A stretch of 64,000 nucleotides of DNA, from positions 1 to 64,000 of the forward strand of contig NZ_JAAGLY010000029.1 of assembly GCF_010548375.1 (NCBI RefSeq), given 5' to 3'. Shown here in pieces: positions 8,321 through 16,702 of this stretch (position 1 is the first letter of the stretch; each line of letters begins with the position of its first letter). A program made the translations under genes and the position numbers. The notes under the pieces were generated by a model. The model made no database searches. It was not told the DNA's origin and saw only the letters and a list, made by a program, of their open reading frames with translations. The stretch is from Streptomyces sp. SID13726. GTDB lineage: Bacteria; Actinomycetota; Actinomycetes; Streptomycetales; Streptomycetaceae.

Positions 8321-9259
8321 TCAGGGGCAGCGCACGACCTGGCCCGCGTACGACAGGTTGCCGCCGAAGCCGAAGAGGAGGACCGGATCCCCGGTCGAGA
8401 TCTCTCCCTGCTCCACCAGCTTCGAGAAGGCGAGCGGAATGCTGGCCGCCGAGGTGTTGCCGGAGTGCACCACGTCCCGCGCGACCACCGCGTTCACCGC
8501 GCCGATCTTCTCCGCGAGGGGCTCGATGATCCGCAGGTTGGCCTGGTGGAGCACGACCGCGGCGAGGTCGGCGGGGGTCAGCCCGGCGCGCTCGCAGGCC
8601 TGCCGGGCCAGCGGAGGCAGCCGGGTGGTGGCCCAGCGGTAGACGCTCTGCCCCTCCTGCGCGAACCGCGCCGGCTCGCCCTCGATCCGCACGGCGTGCC
8701 CCATCTCGGGCACCGACCCCCACAGCACCGGCGAGATCCCGGGGACGTCGGTCCCCTCGACGACCGCCGCGCCCGCCCCGTCCCCGACGAGCACACAGGT
8801 CGTGCGGTCGGTCCAGTCGCACACCGCGGACATCTTGTCGGCGCCGATCACCAGCGCCCGGGTCGCCGCGCCCGCCCGCACGGTGTGGTCGGCGGTCGCG
8901 AGCGCGTGGGTGAACCCGGCGCACACCACGTTGACGTCCATCGCGGCGGGCGAGGGGATGCCGAGCCGGGCGGCGACCCGGGCGGCCATGTTCGGGGACC
9001 GGTCCACGGCCGTGGAGGTGGCGACCAGGACCAGGTCGATGTCGGCGGGGGCGAGCCCGGCCGAGGCCAGCGCCTTGGCGGCGGCGTGCGAGGCGAGCTC
9101 GTCGACCGGTTCGTCGGGACCGGCGATGTGGCGGGTGCGGATGCCCACCCGGCTCCTGATCCACTCGTCGCTGGTGTCGACCAGTCCGGCGAGGTCCTCG
9201 TTGGTGAGCACCTCGGCCGGCTGGTAGTGGCCGACGGCGGCGATCCGCGAGCCGTTCAT
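8321..9259 (-). CDS. Beta-ketoacyl-ACP synthase III (FabH-like)
   Basis: A 312-residue condensing enzyme of the FabH/KAS III family, which condenses an acyl-CoA starter with malonyl-ACP. The catalytic triad is visible: Cys113 in NVVCAGF, His in VVLHQANL and Asn in HSGNTSA, and the C-terminal GFGGNLSYAG closes the thiolase fold. Length is normal (FabH about 310-340). It is not beside fatty-acid genes; it lies between the GntR regulator and the oxalate/formate-type transporter, so it may be an accessory KAS III or act on an unusual acyl group. ATG start at 9257-9259. Confidence 0.9.
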   Translation of the reverse strand: MNGSRIAAVGHYQPAEVLTNEDLAGLVDTSDEWIRSRVGIRTRHIAGPDEPVDELASHAAAKALASAGLAPADIDLVLVATSTAVDRSPNMAARVAARLGIPSPAAMDVNVVCAGFTHALATADHTVRAGAATRALVIGADKMSAVCDWTDRTTCVLVGDGAGAAVVEGTDVPGISPVLWGSVPEMGHAVRIEGEPARFAQEGQSVYRWATTRLPPLARQACERAGLTPADLAAVVLHQANLRIIEPLAEKIGAVNAVVARDVVHSGNTSAASIPLAFSKLVEQGEISTGDPVLLFGFGGNLSYAGQVVRCP

Positions 9260-9407
9260 GGGGGGTCCCCCTCGTTGCCTTGGGTAGCGGGATCCACCAG
9301 TCTGATCAGTGACTCACGGGTACGCGGACACGTAAGGCCACAGGAAACGGGCGCCCGAGTTGTCGGCTTCCCTCAGACCCTCGGACGCCCGAACACCTGC
9401 CGAACGG

Positions 9408-9545
9408 TTACCCGGTGAACAACTGCGTCGCCTTCTGGACGAGCTCGTAGACCCCGTAGGCGAGCGGCGCGCCCACCCACACCCAGGCGAGGGCGATCAG
9501 CGGACGCCGGTCAGGCGGGCTCTGACTGCTGTCGGGCTGTGACAT
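9408..9545 (-). CDS. Small partner protein of the OFA-type MFS transporter (45 aa)
   Basis: A 45-residue protein starting MSQPDSSQSPPDRRPL and continuing with one hydrophobic segment (about residues 16-36, IALAWVWVGAPLAYGVYELV), ending KATQLFTG. It overlaps the 3' end of the transporter gene by 35 bases in another frame. Such tiny single-span proteins encoded directly after oxalate:formate-type MFS genes are described as transporter small subunits. The placement and topology fit that role, but the sequence is too short to prove it. It is below the size usually called automatically. Confidence 0.75.
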   Translation of the reverse strand: MSQPDSSQSPPDRRPLIALAWVWVGAPLAYGVYELVQKATQLFTG

Positions 9546-10845
9546 CGGCGGCCTCCTTCGGTGCGGGGATGTGGTGACGGGCGTTGACCGGGCGGACCAG
9601 CTCGTTGGCGACGAAGCCGACGACCAGCAAGCCGATCATGATCATGAAGGAGAGGCTGTAGAGGGCGGAGCCGCTCTTGCCCGCGTCCTCCTGCCGGTCG
9701 GCGATCCAGTTCACGATCAGCGGCCCGAGGACACCGGCCGTGGACCAAGCGGTGAGCAGCCGCCCGTGGATGGCGCCGACCTGATAGGTGCCGAAGAGGT
9801 CCTTCAGATAGGCGGGGATCGTGGCGAAGCCGCCGCCGTAGAACGAAAGGATCACCAGCGCGCACAGGATGAACAGCGGCTTGGAGGAGTCGCCGAACAG
9901 AGCGATGCACCCGTACATCACCGCGCCCACGCCCAGGTAGACGCGGTAGATGTTCTTCCGTCCGATCAGGTCGGACGTCGAGGACCAGCCGATGCGCCCG
10001 GCCATGTTCGCCGCCGAGAGCAGCGCCACGAATCCGGCCGCGGCCGACACCGAGACCGGGGTGGAGGTCTCCTTGAAGAAGTCCGTGATCATCGGGGCGG
10101 CCTTCTCCAGGATGCCGATGCCCGCGGTCACGTTCATGCAGAGCACGACCCACAGACACCAGAACTGGGGCGTGCGCACGGCGTTGCGCGCCGAGACCTG
10201 CGGTCCCTCGAAGGCGCTGGGGGCGCTCTCGACCGGCTTCTCGCTGCGCGGCACGCGCACCAGCAGGACGCCGAGGAGCATGAAGACGGCGTACGACAAC
10301 CCGTGCACGAGGAAGGCCAGGGCGATCCCGGAGCTGTCGGAGCCGAAGGACTCCAGCATCTGCGCCGACCAGGGCGAGGCGATGAGCGCGCCGCCGCCGA
10401 AGCCCATGATCGCGATGCCGGTGGCCATGCCGGGCCGGTCGGGGAACCACTTGATGAGGGTGGAGACCGGGGATATGTAGCCGATGCCGAGTCCGATGCC
10501 GCCGACGAAGCCGTAGCCGAGGACGATCAGCCAGTACTGCTCGGTGGCCGCGCCCAGCGCGGACAGCAGGAAACCGGACGAGAAGCAGATCAGCGCCACG
10601 GTCATCGCCCAGCGCGGCCCGTTGCGCTCGACCAGCGTGCCGCCGAACGCGGCGGAGAGGCCGAGCATGACGATGCCGAGCTGGAAGGGCAGCGCGCTCT
10701 GGGTGCCGCTGAGGCCGAGCGCGGATTCGAGCGGCGGCTTGAACACGGACCAGGCGTAGGCCTGTCCGATGGAGAGGTGGACCGAGAGAGCGGCCGGGGG
10801 GACGAGCCAGCGGCTCCACCCCGGGGGCGCGACAGGGGGACTCAT
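9511..10845 (-). CDS. MFS transporter, oxalate:formate antiporter (OFA) family
   Basis: A 444-residue transporter with about twelve membrane segments. The N-terminal SIGQAYAWSVFKPPLE and the GIGYISPVSTLIKWFPDRPGMATG segment are characteristic of the OFA subfamily, which moves oxalate, formate or other small carboxylates. A large cytoplasmic loop (about residues 200-235) divides the two halves. It diverges from the panE/formate dehydrogenase operon across a 258-base control region and overlaps the 45-residue partner gene, which supports a small-carboxylate role tied to formate oxidation. The actual substrate is inference. ATG at 10843-10845; the ribosome site is weak. Confidence 0.87.
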   Translation of the reverse strand: MSPPVAPPGWSRWLVPPAALSVHLSIGQAYAWSVFKPPLESALGLSGTQSALPFQLGIVMLGLSAAFGGTLVERNGPRWAMTVALICFSSGFLLSALGAATEQYWLIVLGYGFVGGIGLGIGYISPVSTLIKWFPDRPGMATGIAIMGFGGGALIASPWSAQMLESFGSDSSGIALAFLVHGLSYAVFMLLGVLLVRVPRSEKPVESAPSAFEGPQVSARNAVRTPQFWCLWVVLCMNVTAGIGILEKAAPMITDFFKETSTPVSVSAAAGFVALLSAANMAGRIGWSSTSDLIGRKNIYRVYLGVGAVMYGCIALFGDSSKPLFILCALVILSFYGGGFATIPAYLKDLFGTYQVGAIHGRLLTAWSTAGVLGPLIVNWIADRQEDAGKSGSALYSLSFMIMIGLLVVGFVANELVRPVNARHHIPAPKEAADVTARQQSEPA

Positions 10846-10998
10846 GATCCCGGACGGTAGGAACTAATGAGCGAGTTGAAAAGGCGGCGCGTCGACCGTA
10901 TGCGATGAGCGGTATGCGAGACGCGACGAACGGTCGGACCGGCCGATGCCCAAGGCCGGTTCAGGTCTTGCGCGAACCCTTGCTGCCCCAACTCCCAT

Positions 10999-11009
10999 AC
11001 TGTAGACAA
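10999..11009 (+). promoter_or_regulatory. ACTGTAGACAA element in the OFA-transporter/panE divergent region
   Basis: Exact 11-base match to the element upstream of the GntR gene at 8244-8254. Here it also overlaps a possible promoter for the rightward operon: TTGCTG, 17 bases, TAGACA. A GntR/FCD repressor bound at this site would block that promoter. Binding is inferred, the identity is seen. Confidence 0.5.
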
Positions 11010-11030
11010 TATTCCGTCGACAGATTCAGA

Positions 11031-11066
11031 CAGAGTTCGACGGTCCATCAGAGTTCGACGTTCCAT
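11031..11066 (+). repeat. 18-bp tandem direct repeat in the panE leader
   Basis: Two adjacent copies of CAGAGTTCGACGKTCCAT (11031-11048 and 11049-11066) differ at one position. They lie between the candidate promoter and the panE start at 11104, so they are probably in the 5' untranslated leader. Possible regulator half-sites or a recent slip duplication. Confidence 0.8.
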
Positions 11067-11103
11067 CTCCGCGGTATCCCTCGACCGAACGGAGCTCCCT
11101 CAT

Positions 11104-12075
11104 ATGAAAGTCGCAGTCCTCGGCGCCGGTGCCATCGGCGCCTACGTCGGCGCAGCGCTCCACCGCGCGGGCGCCGATGTGCATCTCATCGCCCGTGGAC
11201 CGCATCTGGCGGCCATGAGGCAGCACGGTGTACGGGTGCTCAGCCCGCGCGGCGACTTCACCGCCCGCGCGCACGCCACCGACGACCCGGCCGGGATCGG
11301 CCCGGTCGACTACGTCTTCCTCGGCCTCAAGGCCAACTCGTACGCGGCGTGCGGGCCGCTGATCGAGCCTCTGCTCCACGACGGCACGGCGGTCGTGGCC
11401 GCCCAGAACGGCATTCCCTGGTGGTACTTCCACCGGCACGGCGGCCCTTACGACGGCCACCGCGTCGAGAGCGTGGACCCGGCCGGCGCGGTCAGTGCGG
11501 TGCTCGCGCCCTCCCGGGCCGTCGGCTGCGTGGTGTACGCGGCGACCGAACTGGCGGAGCCGGGAGTCGTACGCCATCTCGAAGGCACCCGGTTCTCCGT
11601 CGGCGAACCCGACCGCAGTGTCTCCCGGCGGTGTCTCGCGCTCAGCGAGGCCATGCGGGCGGGTGGCCTGAAGTGCCCGGTGGAGCCCGATCTGCGGGCC
11701 GACATCTGGATCAAGCTGCTCGGCAACATCTCGTTCAACCCGATCAGCGCGCTGGCCCGCGCCACCATGCGGCAGATGTGTCTGCACGGCGGCACCCGCA
11801 AGGTCATCGAGACCATGATGGCCGAGACGCTCGCGGTCGCCGCGGCCCTCGGCTGCGAGGTCGGCGTCTCCATCGAACGCCGTCTGGCCGGCGCCGAACG
11901 CGTCGGCGACCACCGCACCTCCACGCTCCAGGACCTGGAGCGCGGCAAGCCGCTCGAACTCGACGTGCTGCTCGCGGCCGTGGTCGAGCTGGCGGAGATC
12001 ACCGGCGTCCAGGTGCCCACCCTGCGCACCGTGCACGCCATCTCGGACCTGCTCGCGCTGAGGAGTGCCGCATGA
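11104..12075 (+). CDS. Ketopantoate reductase-family protein (PanE/ApbA-like)
   Basis: A 323-residue NADPH-dependent 2-ketoacid reductase of the PanE family. The dinucleotide loop is GAGAIGAYVG (residues 7-16) and the substrate segment has the conserved lysine in IKLLGNISFNPISAL. Classical PanE reduces ketopantoate in coenzyme A synthesis, but family members also act on other 2-ketoacids. Here it is the first gene of the formate dehydrogenase operon, coupled to the next gene by an ATGA overlap (12072-12075), so a role linked to a small 2-ketoacid rather than pantothenate is plausible. Confidence 0.87.
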   Translation: MKVAVLGAGAIGAYVGAALHRAGADVHLIARGPHLAAMRQHGVRVLSPRGDFTARAHATDDPAGIGPVDYVFLGLKANSYAACGPLIEPLLHDGTAVVAAQNGIPWWYFHRHGGPYDGHRVESVDPAGAVSAVLAPSRAVGCVVYAATELAEPGVVRHLEGTRFSVGEPDRSVSRRCLALSEAMRAGGLKCPVEPDLRADIWIKLLGNISFNPISALARATMRQMCLHGGTRKVIETMMAETLAVAAALGCEVGVSIERRLAGAERVGDHRTSTLQDLERGKPLELDVLLAAVVELAEITGVQVPTLRTVHAISDLLALRSAA

Positions 12076-14015
12076 CCCGCCCCGAGGAGCGCCGCATGAG
12101 GAAACGGCAACCGAAGACCTACACGAGGCTCACCCACCCGCTCGTCCGCGACTCCCGCGACGAGCCCTTCCGGCAGGCGAGTTGGGAGGAGGCCCTGGAC
12201 CGGGCCGCCCGCGGCCTGGAGCGCAACCGCGGTGCCTTCGGGATGTTCTCCTGCGCCCGCGCGACCAACGAGATGAACTACGTGGCGCAGAAGTTCGCCC
12301 GGGTCGTCATGGGCACCAACAACGTCGACTCCTGCAACCGGACCTGTCACGCCCCGAGCGTCGCGGGCCTGTCCGCGGCCTTCGGATCGGGCGGCGGCAC
12401 CTCCTCGTACGAGGAGATCGAGCACACCGACGTCATCGTCATGTGGGGCTCCAACGCCCGCTTCGCGCACCCGATCTTCTTCCAGCACGTCCTCAAGGGC
12501 ATCCGCAACGGCGCCCGCATGTACGCCGTCGACCCGCGCCGCACCTCCACCGCCGAGTGGGCGGAGAGCTGGCTCGGGCTCAACGTCGGCACCGACATCC
12601 CGATGGCGCACGCGATCGGCCGCGAGATCATCCACGCGGGCCTGGCCAACGAGGCGTTCATCGAGCGGGCGACGAGCGGCTTCGAGGAGTACCGGGCCCT
12701 CGTCGAACCGTGGACGCTCTCGCTCGCCGAGAAGGTGACGGGCGTACCGGCCGCCGCCATCAGGGAGTTGGCGCACGCCTACGCCCGCGCCGAACGCGCC
12801 CAGCTGTGCTGGACCCTCGGCATCACCGAGCACCACAACGGCACCGACAACGTCCGGGCGCTGATCAACCTGTCGCTGCTGACCGGGCAGGTCGGCCGCT
12901 ACGGCGCCGGGCTCCAGCCGCTGCGCGGCCAGAACAACGTGCAGGGCGGCGGCGACATGGGCGCGATCCCCAACCGGCTGCCCGGCTTCCAGGACATCCT
13001 CGACCCCGGCACCCGGCTGAAGTTCGAGTCGGCCTGGGACACCGTCATCCAGCCGCACTACGGGCTGACCCTGACGGAGATGTTCGAGGCGATGGGCGAG
13101 GGCACGCTCAAGGCCGTCTACTGCATCGGTGAGAACCCGGCGCAGTCGGAGGCGGACAGCGAGCAGGCCGTACGGCGCTTCCAGGCCCTGGACTTCCTCG
13201 TCGTCCAGGACATCTTCCTGACGAAGACGGCCCAGTTGGCGGACGTCGTGCTGCCCGCGACCGCCGGCTGGGCGGAGACCGAGGGCACCACCACCAACAG
13301 CGAGCGGCGGGTCCAGCGGGTACGCCGGGCCGTGACCCCGCCCGGCGAGGCGCGCGAGGACATCGACATCATCTGCGACCTCGCGGGACGGCTCGGCCAC
13401 GCGTGGAAGTACGCCGACTCCGAGGCCGTGTGGAACGAACTGCGGTCGGTCTCCCCGGACCACTACGGGATGACGTACGCCCGTCTGGAGGAGGAGCAGG
13501 GCATCCAGTGGCCCTGCCCGGACCCGGAGCGGCTCGAACCGACCTATCTGCACGGCAGGTTGTGGGAGAAGGACCCGGCCAGGCGCGGGATGCCGGCGCC
13601 CTTCGGGATCGTCCAGCACGACCCGCCGGTCGACCTCACCGACGAGCGGTACCCCGTGCGGCTCACCACCGGGCGCCGGCTCGACTCCTACAACACCGGT
13701 GTGCAGAGCGGGGGTTTCGCCTCCCCGCTGCGGCGCGGCGAGTACATCGAGCTGTGCCCGGAGGACGCCGAGCGCTACGGGGTGGTGGTCGGCGAGGAGG
13801 TGCGGGTGTCGTCGCGGCGGGGCTCGGTGACGGCGCCCGTCTGGGTCGACACCGCGCTGCGGCCCGGGCTCGCCTTCATGACCATGCACTTCCCCGACGA
13901 GGTGGACACCAACCAGCTGACGATCGAGGCCAATTGCCCCATCGCGGGAACGGCGGAGTTCAAGGCGTCGGCGATCCGCATCGACAAGCTCCCCGTCGCG
14001 ACCATCGTGAGGTGA
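12072..14015 (+). CDS. Formate dehydrogenase catalytic fragment (molybdopterin domains only)
   Basis: A 647-residue protein carrying the molybdopterin and molydopterin-dinucleotide domains of NAD-linked formate dehydrogenase alpha subunit. The active-site motif NVDSCNRTCHAPSVAG has Cys92-His93 at the position of selenocysteine-histidine in E. coli FdhF. It begins at RLTHPLVR (residues 19-26), the point that normally follows the [4Fe-4S] domain, and has no cysteine cluster at its N-terminus. That missing domain is found at the end of the gene at 15835. Start: ATG 12072, overlapping the panE stop and preceded by AGGAG; a second ATG with AGGAG at 12096 is an alternative. Confidence 0.88.
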   Translation: MTRPEERRMRKRQPKTYTRLTHPLVRDSRDEPFRQASWEEALDRAARGLERNRGAFGMFSCARATNEMNYVAQKFARVVMGTNNVDSCNRTCHAPSVAGLSAAFGSGGGTSSYEEIEHTDVIVMWGSNARFAHPIFFQHVLKGIRNGARMYAVDPRRTSTAEWAESWLGLNVGTDIPMAHAIGREIIHAGLANEAFIERATSGFEEYRALVEPWTLSLAEKVTGVPAAAIRELAHAYARAERAQLCWTLGITEHHNGTDNVRALINLSLLTGQVGRYGAGLQPLRGQNNVQGGGDMGAIPNRLPGFQDILDPGTRLKFESAWDTVIQPHYGLTLTEMFEAMGEGTLKAVYCIGENPAQSEADSEQAVRRFQALDFLVVQDIFLTKTAQLADVVLPATAGWAETEGTTTNSERRVQRVRRAVTPPGEAREDIDIICDLAGRLGHAWKYADSEAVWNELRSVSPDHYGMTYARLEEEQGIQWPCPDPERLEPTYLHGRLWEKDPARRGMPAPFGIVQHDPPVDLTDERYPVRLTTGRRLDSYNTGVQSGGFASPLRRGEYIELCPEDAERYGVVVGEEVRVSSRRGSVTAPVWVDTALRPGLAFMTMHFPDEVDTNQLTIEANCPIAGTAEFKASAIRIDKLPVATIVR

Positions 14016-14020
14016 CGCAA

Positions 14021-15838
14021 GTGGACCTGCACTTCGGCGACAGCAAACCGACGGACGACGAACGGGCCGCCGTGGACGCCCTGTTGGGCCCCCCGGAGTC
14101 CTCCTGGGAGGGCGCGGACCGCTCCGACGCCGACCTGAGGTGGGCCCGCGGCGGCCGCGAGGCACGGGACCGCCGCGACCTGCTGTTGCCGGGGCTGCAC
14201 GCGATCAACGACCGGATCGGCTGGATCAGCGAGGGCGCCCTCGACTACCTGTGCCGGCGGCTGACCGTGCCGCCGGCGGAGGCGTACGGGGTGGCCACCT
14301 TCTACGCGATGTTCTCGGTACGGCCCCGCCCCGCGACCGTCCTCCAGGTCTGCACCGACCTGGCGTGCGCGGCGGCGGGCGCCCCCGGACTCTGCGCCGG
14401 GATCGAGGCCCGCCTCGGCCCCGGTGTCTCCGTGGAGCGCAGCCCGTGCCTCGGCCTGTGCGAGCGGGCACCGGCCGCCCTCGTCGTCAGGGCGGGCGAC
14501 CCGGTGCGTACGGCGGTCTCGGCACCGGCGACGGTGGAGCGGGCCGTGCTCGCCGCGAGCTCGCCCGACTCGGCGCCCGAGGAGCCGCCCGCGGCACTGG
14601 CGGTCCCGCAGGCGGGCCGGGACGGCCTGATGCTCCTCGGCCGTGTCGGCGTGGTCGACCCGTCCTCGCTCGACGACTACCGCTCCCACGGCGGCTACAC
14701 CGCACTGCGCCGGGCCTTCGCGCTCGGTCCCGCCGGAGTCATCCGCGAGGTCACCGACTCCGGCCTGGTCGGGCGTGGCGGCGCCGCCTTCCCCACCGGC
14801 CGCAAATGGCAGGCCACGGCGTCCCAGCCCGACCACCCGCACTACCTGGTGTGCAACGCGGACGAATCCGAGCCGGGCACCTTCAAGGACCGGGTGATCA
14901 TGGAGGGCGACCCGTACGCGCTGGTCGAGGCCATGACCATCGCCGCGTACGCGACCGGCGCGCACCGGGGCTACCTCTATCTGCGCGGTGAGTACCCGCG
15001 GGCGCTGCGCAGGCTGGAGCACGCGATCGCCCAGGCACGCGCGCGTGGCTTCCTCGGCGACGACGTCCTCGGCCAGGGCTACGCCTTCGACATCGAGATC
15101 CGGCGCGGTGCGGGCGCCTACATCTGCGGTGAGGAGACCGCCCTGTTCAACTCCATCGAGGGCTACCGGGGCGAACCGCGCTCGAAGCCGCCGTTCCCGG
15201 TGGAGAAGGGCCTGTTCGGAAAGCCCACGGTCGAGAACAACGTCGAGACGCTGATCAACGTACTGCCCATCCTCACCATGGGCGCACCCGCCTACGCGGC
15301 GATCGGCACCGGGAGGTCGACCGGGCCGAAGCTGTACTGCGTGTCGGGGAGCGTGGGCCGCCCCGGGATCTACGAGCTGCCGTTCGGCGCGACCCTGGGC
15401 GAGCTGCTCGACCTCGCCGAGGTCCGCGACGGGCTTCGCGCGGTGCTGCTCGGCGGGGCCGCCGGCGGTTTCGTCAGGCCCGACGAACTCGGCGTCCCGC
15501 TCACCTTCGAAGGCACCCGGGAGGCGGGCACCACGCTCGGCTCCGGGGTCGTCATGGCCTTCGACGACACCGTGCCGCTCCCCCGGCTGCTGCTGCGCAT
15601 CGCCGAGTTCTTCCGGGACGAGTCGTGCGGGCAGTGCGTGCCGTGCCGGGTCGGGACCGTGCGCCAGGAGGAGGCGCTGCACCGGATCGCCGAGCGCACC
15701 GGGGCGGCGGCCGCCGACGACATCGCCCTGCTCAGGGAGGTCGGCCGCGCCATGCGGGACGCCTCGATCTGCGGTCTCGGGCAGACCGCGTGGAACGCCG
15801 TGGAATCCGCCATCGACCGTCTGGGGGCGTACGAATGA
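14021..15838 (+). CDS. Fused NuoE/NuoF-type diaphorase subunit of formate dehydrogenase
   Basis: A 605-residue protein that should pass electrons from formate dehydrogenase to NAD through FMN. The N-terminal ~165 residues are NuoE/FdsG-like with a thioredoxin-like [2Fe-2S] site (VCTDLAC and SPCLGLC). The rest is NuoF/FdsB-like with the NADH loop GRGGAAFPTGRKW, the FMN motif CNADESEPGTFKDR, GAGAYICGEETAL, and a C-terminal [4Fe-4S] site ESCGQCVPCR plus ICGLGQ. In many bacteria these are two genes (fdsG, fdsB). Start: GTG at 14021 follows GAGGTGA by five bases; GTG 14012 overlapping the previous stop is possible. Confidence 0.87.
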   Translation: MDLHFGDSKPTDDERAAVDALLGPPESSWEGADRSDADLRWARGGREARDRRDLLLPGLHAINDRIGWISEGALDYLCRRLTVPPAEAYGVATFYAMFSVRPRPATVLQVCTDLACAAAGAPGLCAGIEARLGPGVSVERSPCLGLCERAPAALVVRAGDPVRTAVSAPATVERAVLAASSPDSAPEEPPAALAVPQAGRDGLMLLGRVGVVDPSSLDDYRSHGGYTALRRAFALGPAGVIREVTDSGLVGRGGAAFPTGRKWQATASQPDHPHYLVCNADESEPGTFKDRVIMEGDPYALVEAMTIAAYATGAHRGYLYLRGEYPRALRRLEHAIAQARARGFLGDDVLGQGYAFDIEIRRGAGAYICGEETALFNSIEGYRGEPRSKPPFPVEKGLFGKPTVENNVETLINVLPILTMGAPAYAAIGTGRSTGPKLYCVSGSVGRPGIYELPFGATLGELLDLAEVRDGLRAVLLGGAAGGFVRPDELGVPLTFEGTREAGTTLGSGVVMAFDDTVPLPRLLLRIAEFFRDESCGQCVPCRVGTVRQEEALHRIAERTGAAAADDIALLREVGRAMRDASICGLGQTAWNAVESAIDRLGAYE

Positions 15839-16695
15839 CCGTGGTACCGCTGGGGATCCCGCGCCGGCTGCTGGAGTTCACCCTCGACGGGGAGCCCGCG
15901 CGCACGACCGAGGGCTCGACGATCCTCGACGCCTGCCGGGCCGCCGGGAAGGACATCCCGACGCTGTGCCAGGGCGACACCCTCACCCCGAAGAACGCCT
16001 GCCGGGTCTGTGTGGTGGAGGTGGAGGGGGCGCGCACCCTGGTCCCGGCCTGCTCCCGCAGGGCCGAGCCCGGAATGGAGGTGCGGACCGACACCGAGCG
16101 CGCCCGGCACAGCCGCAAGGTCGTCCTCGAACTGCTCGCCTCCTCGGTCGACCTGTCGACGACCCCGGGGGTCGCGGAGTGGATCAAGGAGTACGAGGCG
16201 AAACCGGACCGCTTCGGCCCGGACGCGGCCCGGCTGAACGAGGAGCCGAAGGTCGACAACGATCTGTACGTGCGCGACTACGACAAGTGCATCCTCTGCT
16301 ACAAGTGCGTGGACGCCTGCGGGGACCAGTGGCAGAACAGCTTCGCGATCTCCGTCGCCGGCCGGGGCTTCGACGCCCGGATCGCCGTGGAGCACGACGC
16401 CCCGCTGACCGACTCGGCCTGCGTGTACTGCGGGAACTGCATCGAGGTGTGCCCGACGGGCGCGCTGTCGTTCAAGTCGGAGTTCGACATGCGGGCGGCG
16501 GGCAGCTGGGACGAGTCGGCGCAGACCGAGACGACCACGGTGTGCGCCTACTGCGGAGTGGGCTGCAACCTCACGCTCCATGTGCAGGACAATGAGATCG
16601 TGAAGGTCACCTCGCCGCACGACAACCCGGTGACCCACGGCAACCTCTGCATCAAGGGCCGCTTCGGCTACCAGCACGTACAGAACCGGGACTGA
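15835..16695 (+). CDS. Iron-sulfur N-terminal fragment of formate dehydrogenase alpha subunit
   Basis: A 286-residue ferredoxin-like protein. It holds a plant-type [2Fe-2S] site (C45, C56, C59, C73), two [4Fe-4S] sites (C152/155/158 with C206; C196/199/202 with C162) and a C-terminal CAYCGVGC...CIKGRFG site (C237, C240, C244, C272). The last is the [4Fe-4S] domain that normally starts a molybdopterin oxidoreductase. It ends ...GRFGYQHVQNRD, exactly where FdhA proteins continue RLT.PL.R, the sequence found at the start of the gene at 12072. The His-Cys cluster of NuoG (HxxxCxxC) is absent between C73 and C152. ATG overlaps the previous stop. Confidence 0.86.
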   Translation: MTVVPLGIPRRLLEFTLDGEPARTTEGSTILDACRAAGKDIPTLCQGDTLTPKNACRVCVVEVEGARTLVPACSRRAEPGMEVRTDTERARHSRKVVLELLASSVDLSTTPGVAEWIKEYEAKPDRFGPDAARLNEEPKVDNDLYVRDYDKCILCYKCVDACGDQWQNSFAISVAGRGFDARIAVEHDAPLTDSACVYCGNCIEVCPTGALSFKSEFDMRAAGSWDESAQTETTTVCAYCGVGCNLTLHVQDNEIVKVTSPHDNPVTHGNLCIKGRFGYQHVQNRD

Positions 16696-16702
16696 GACAC
16701 AT

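Noticed and set aside
8321..9259. Start of a polyketide or fatty-acid biosynthetic cluster
   Set aside because: Only one KAS III is present; no acyl carrier protein, ketosynthase, malonyltransferase or other assembly-line genes are nearby.
13403..14011. N-terminal extension of the NuoE/NuoF fusion
   Set aside because: It is a frame shadow of the formate dehydrogenase catalytic gene; GAGGTGA and GTG at 14021 mark the real start.
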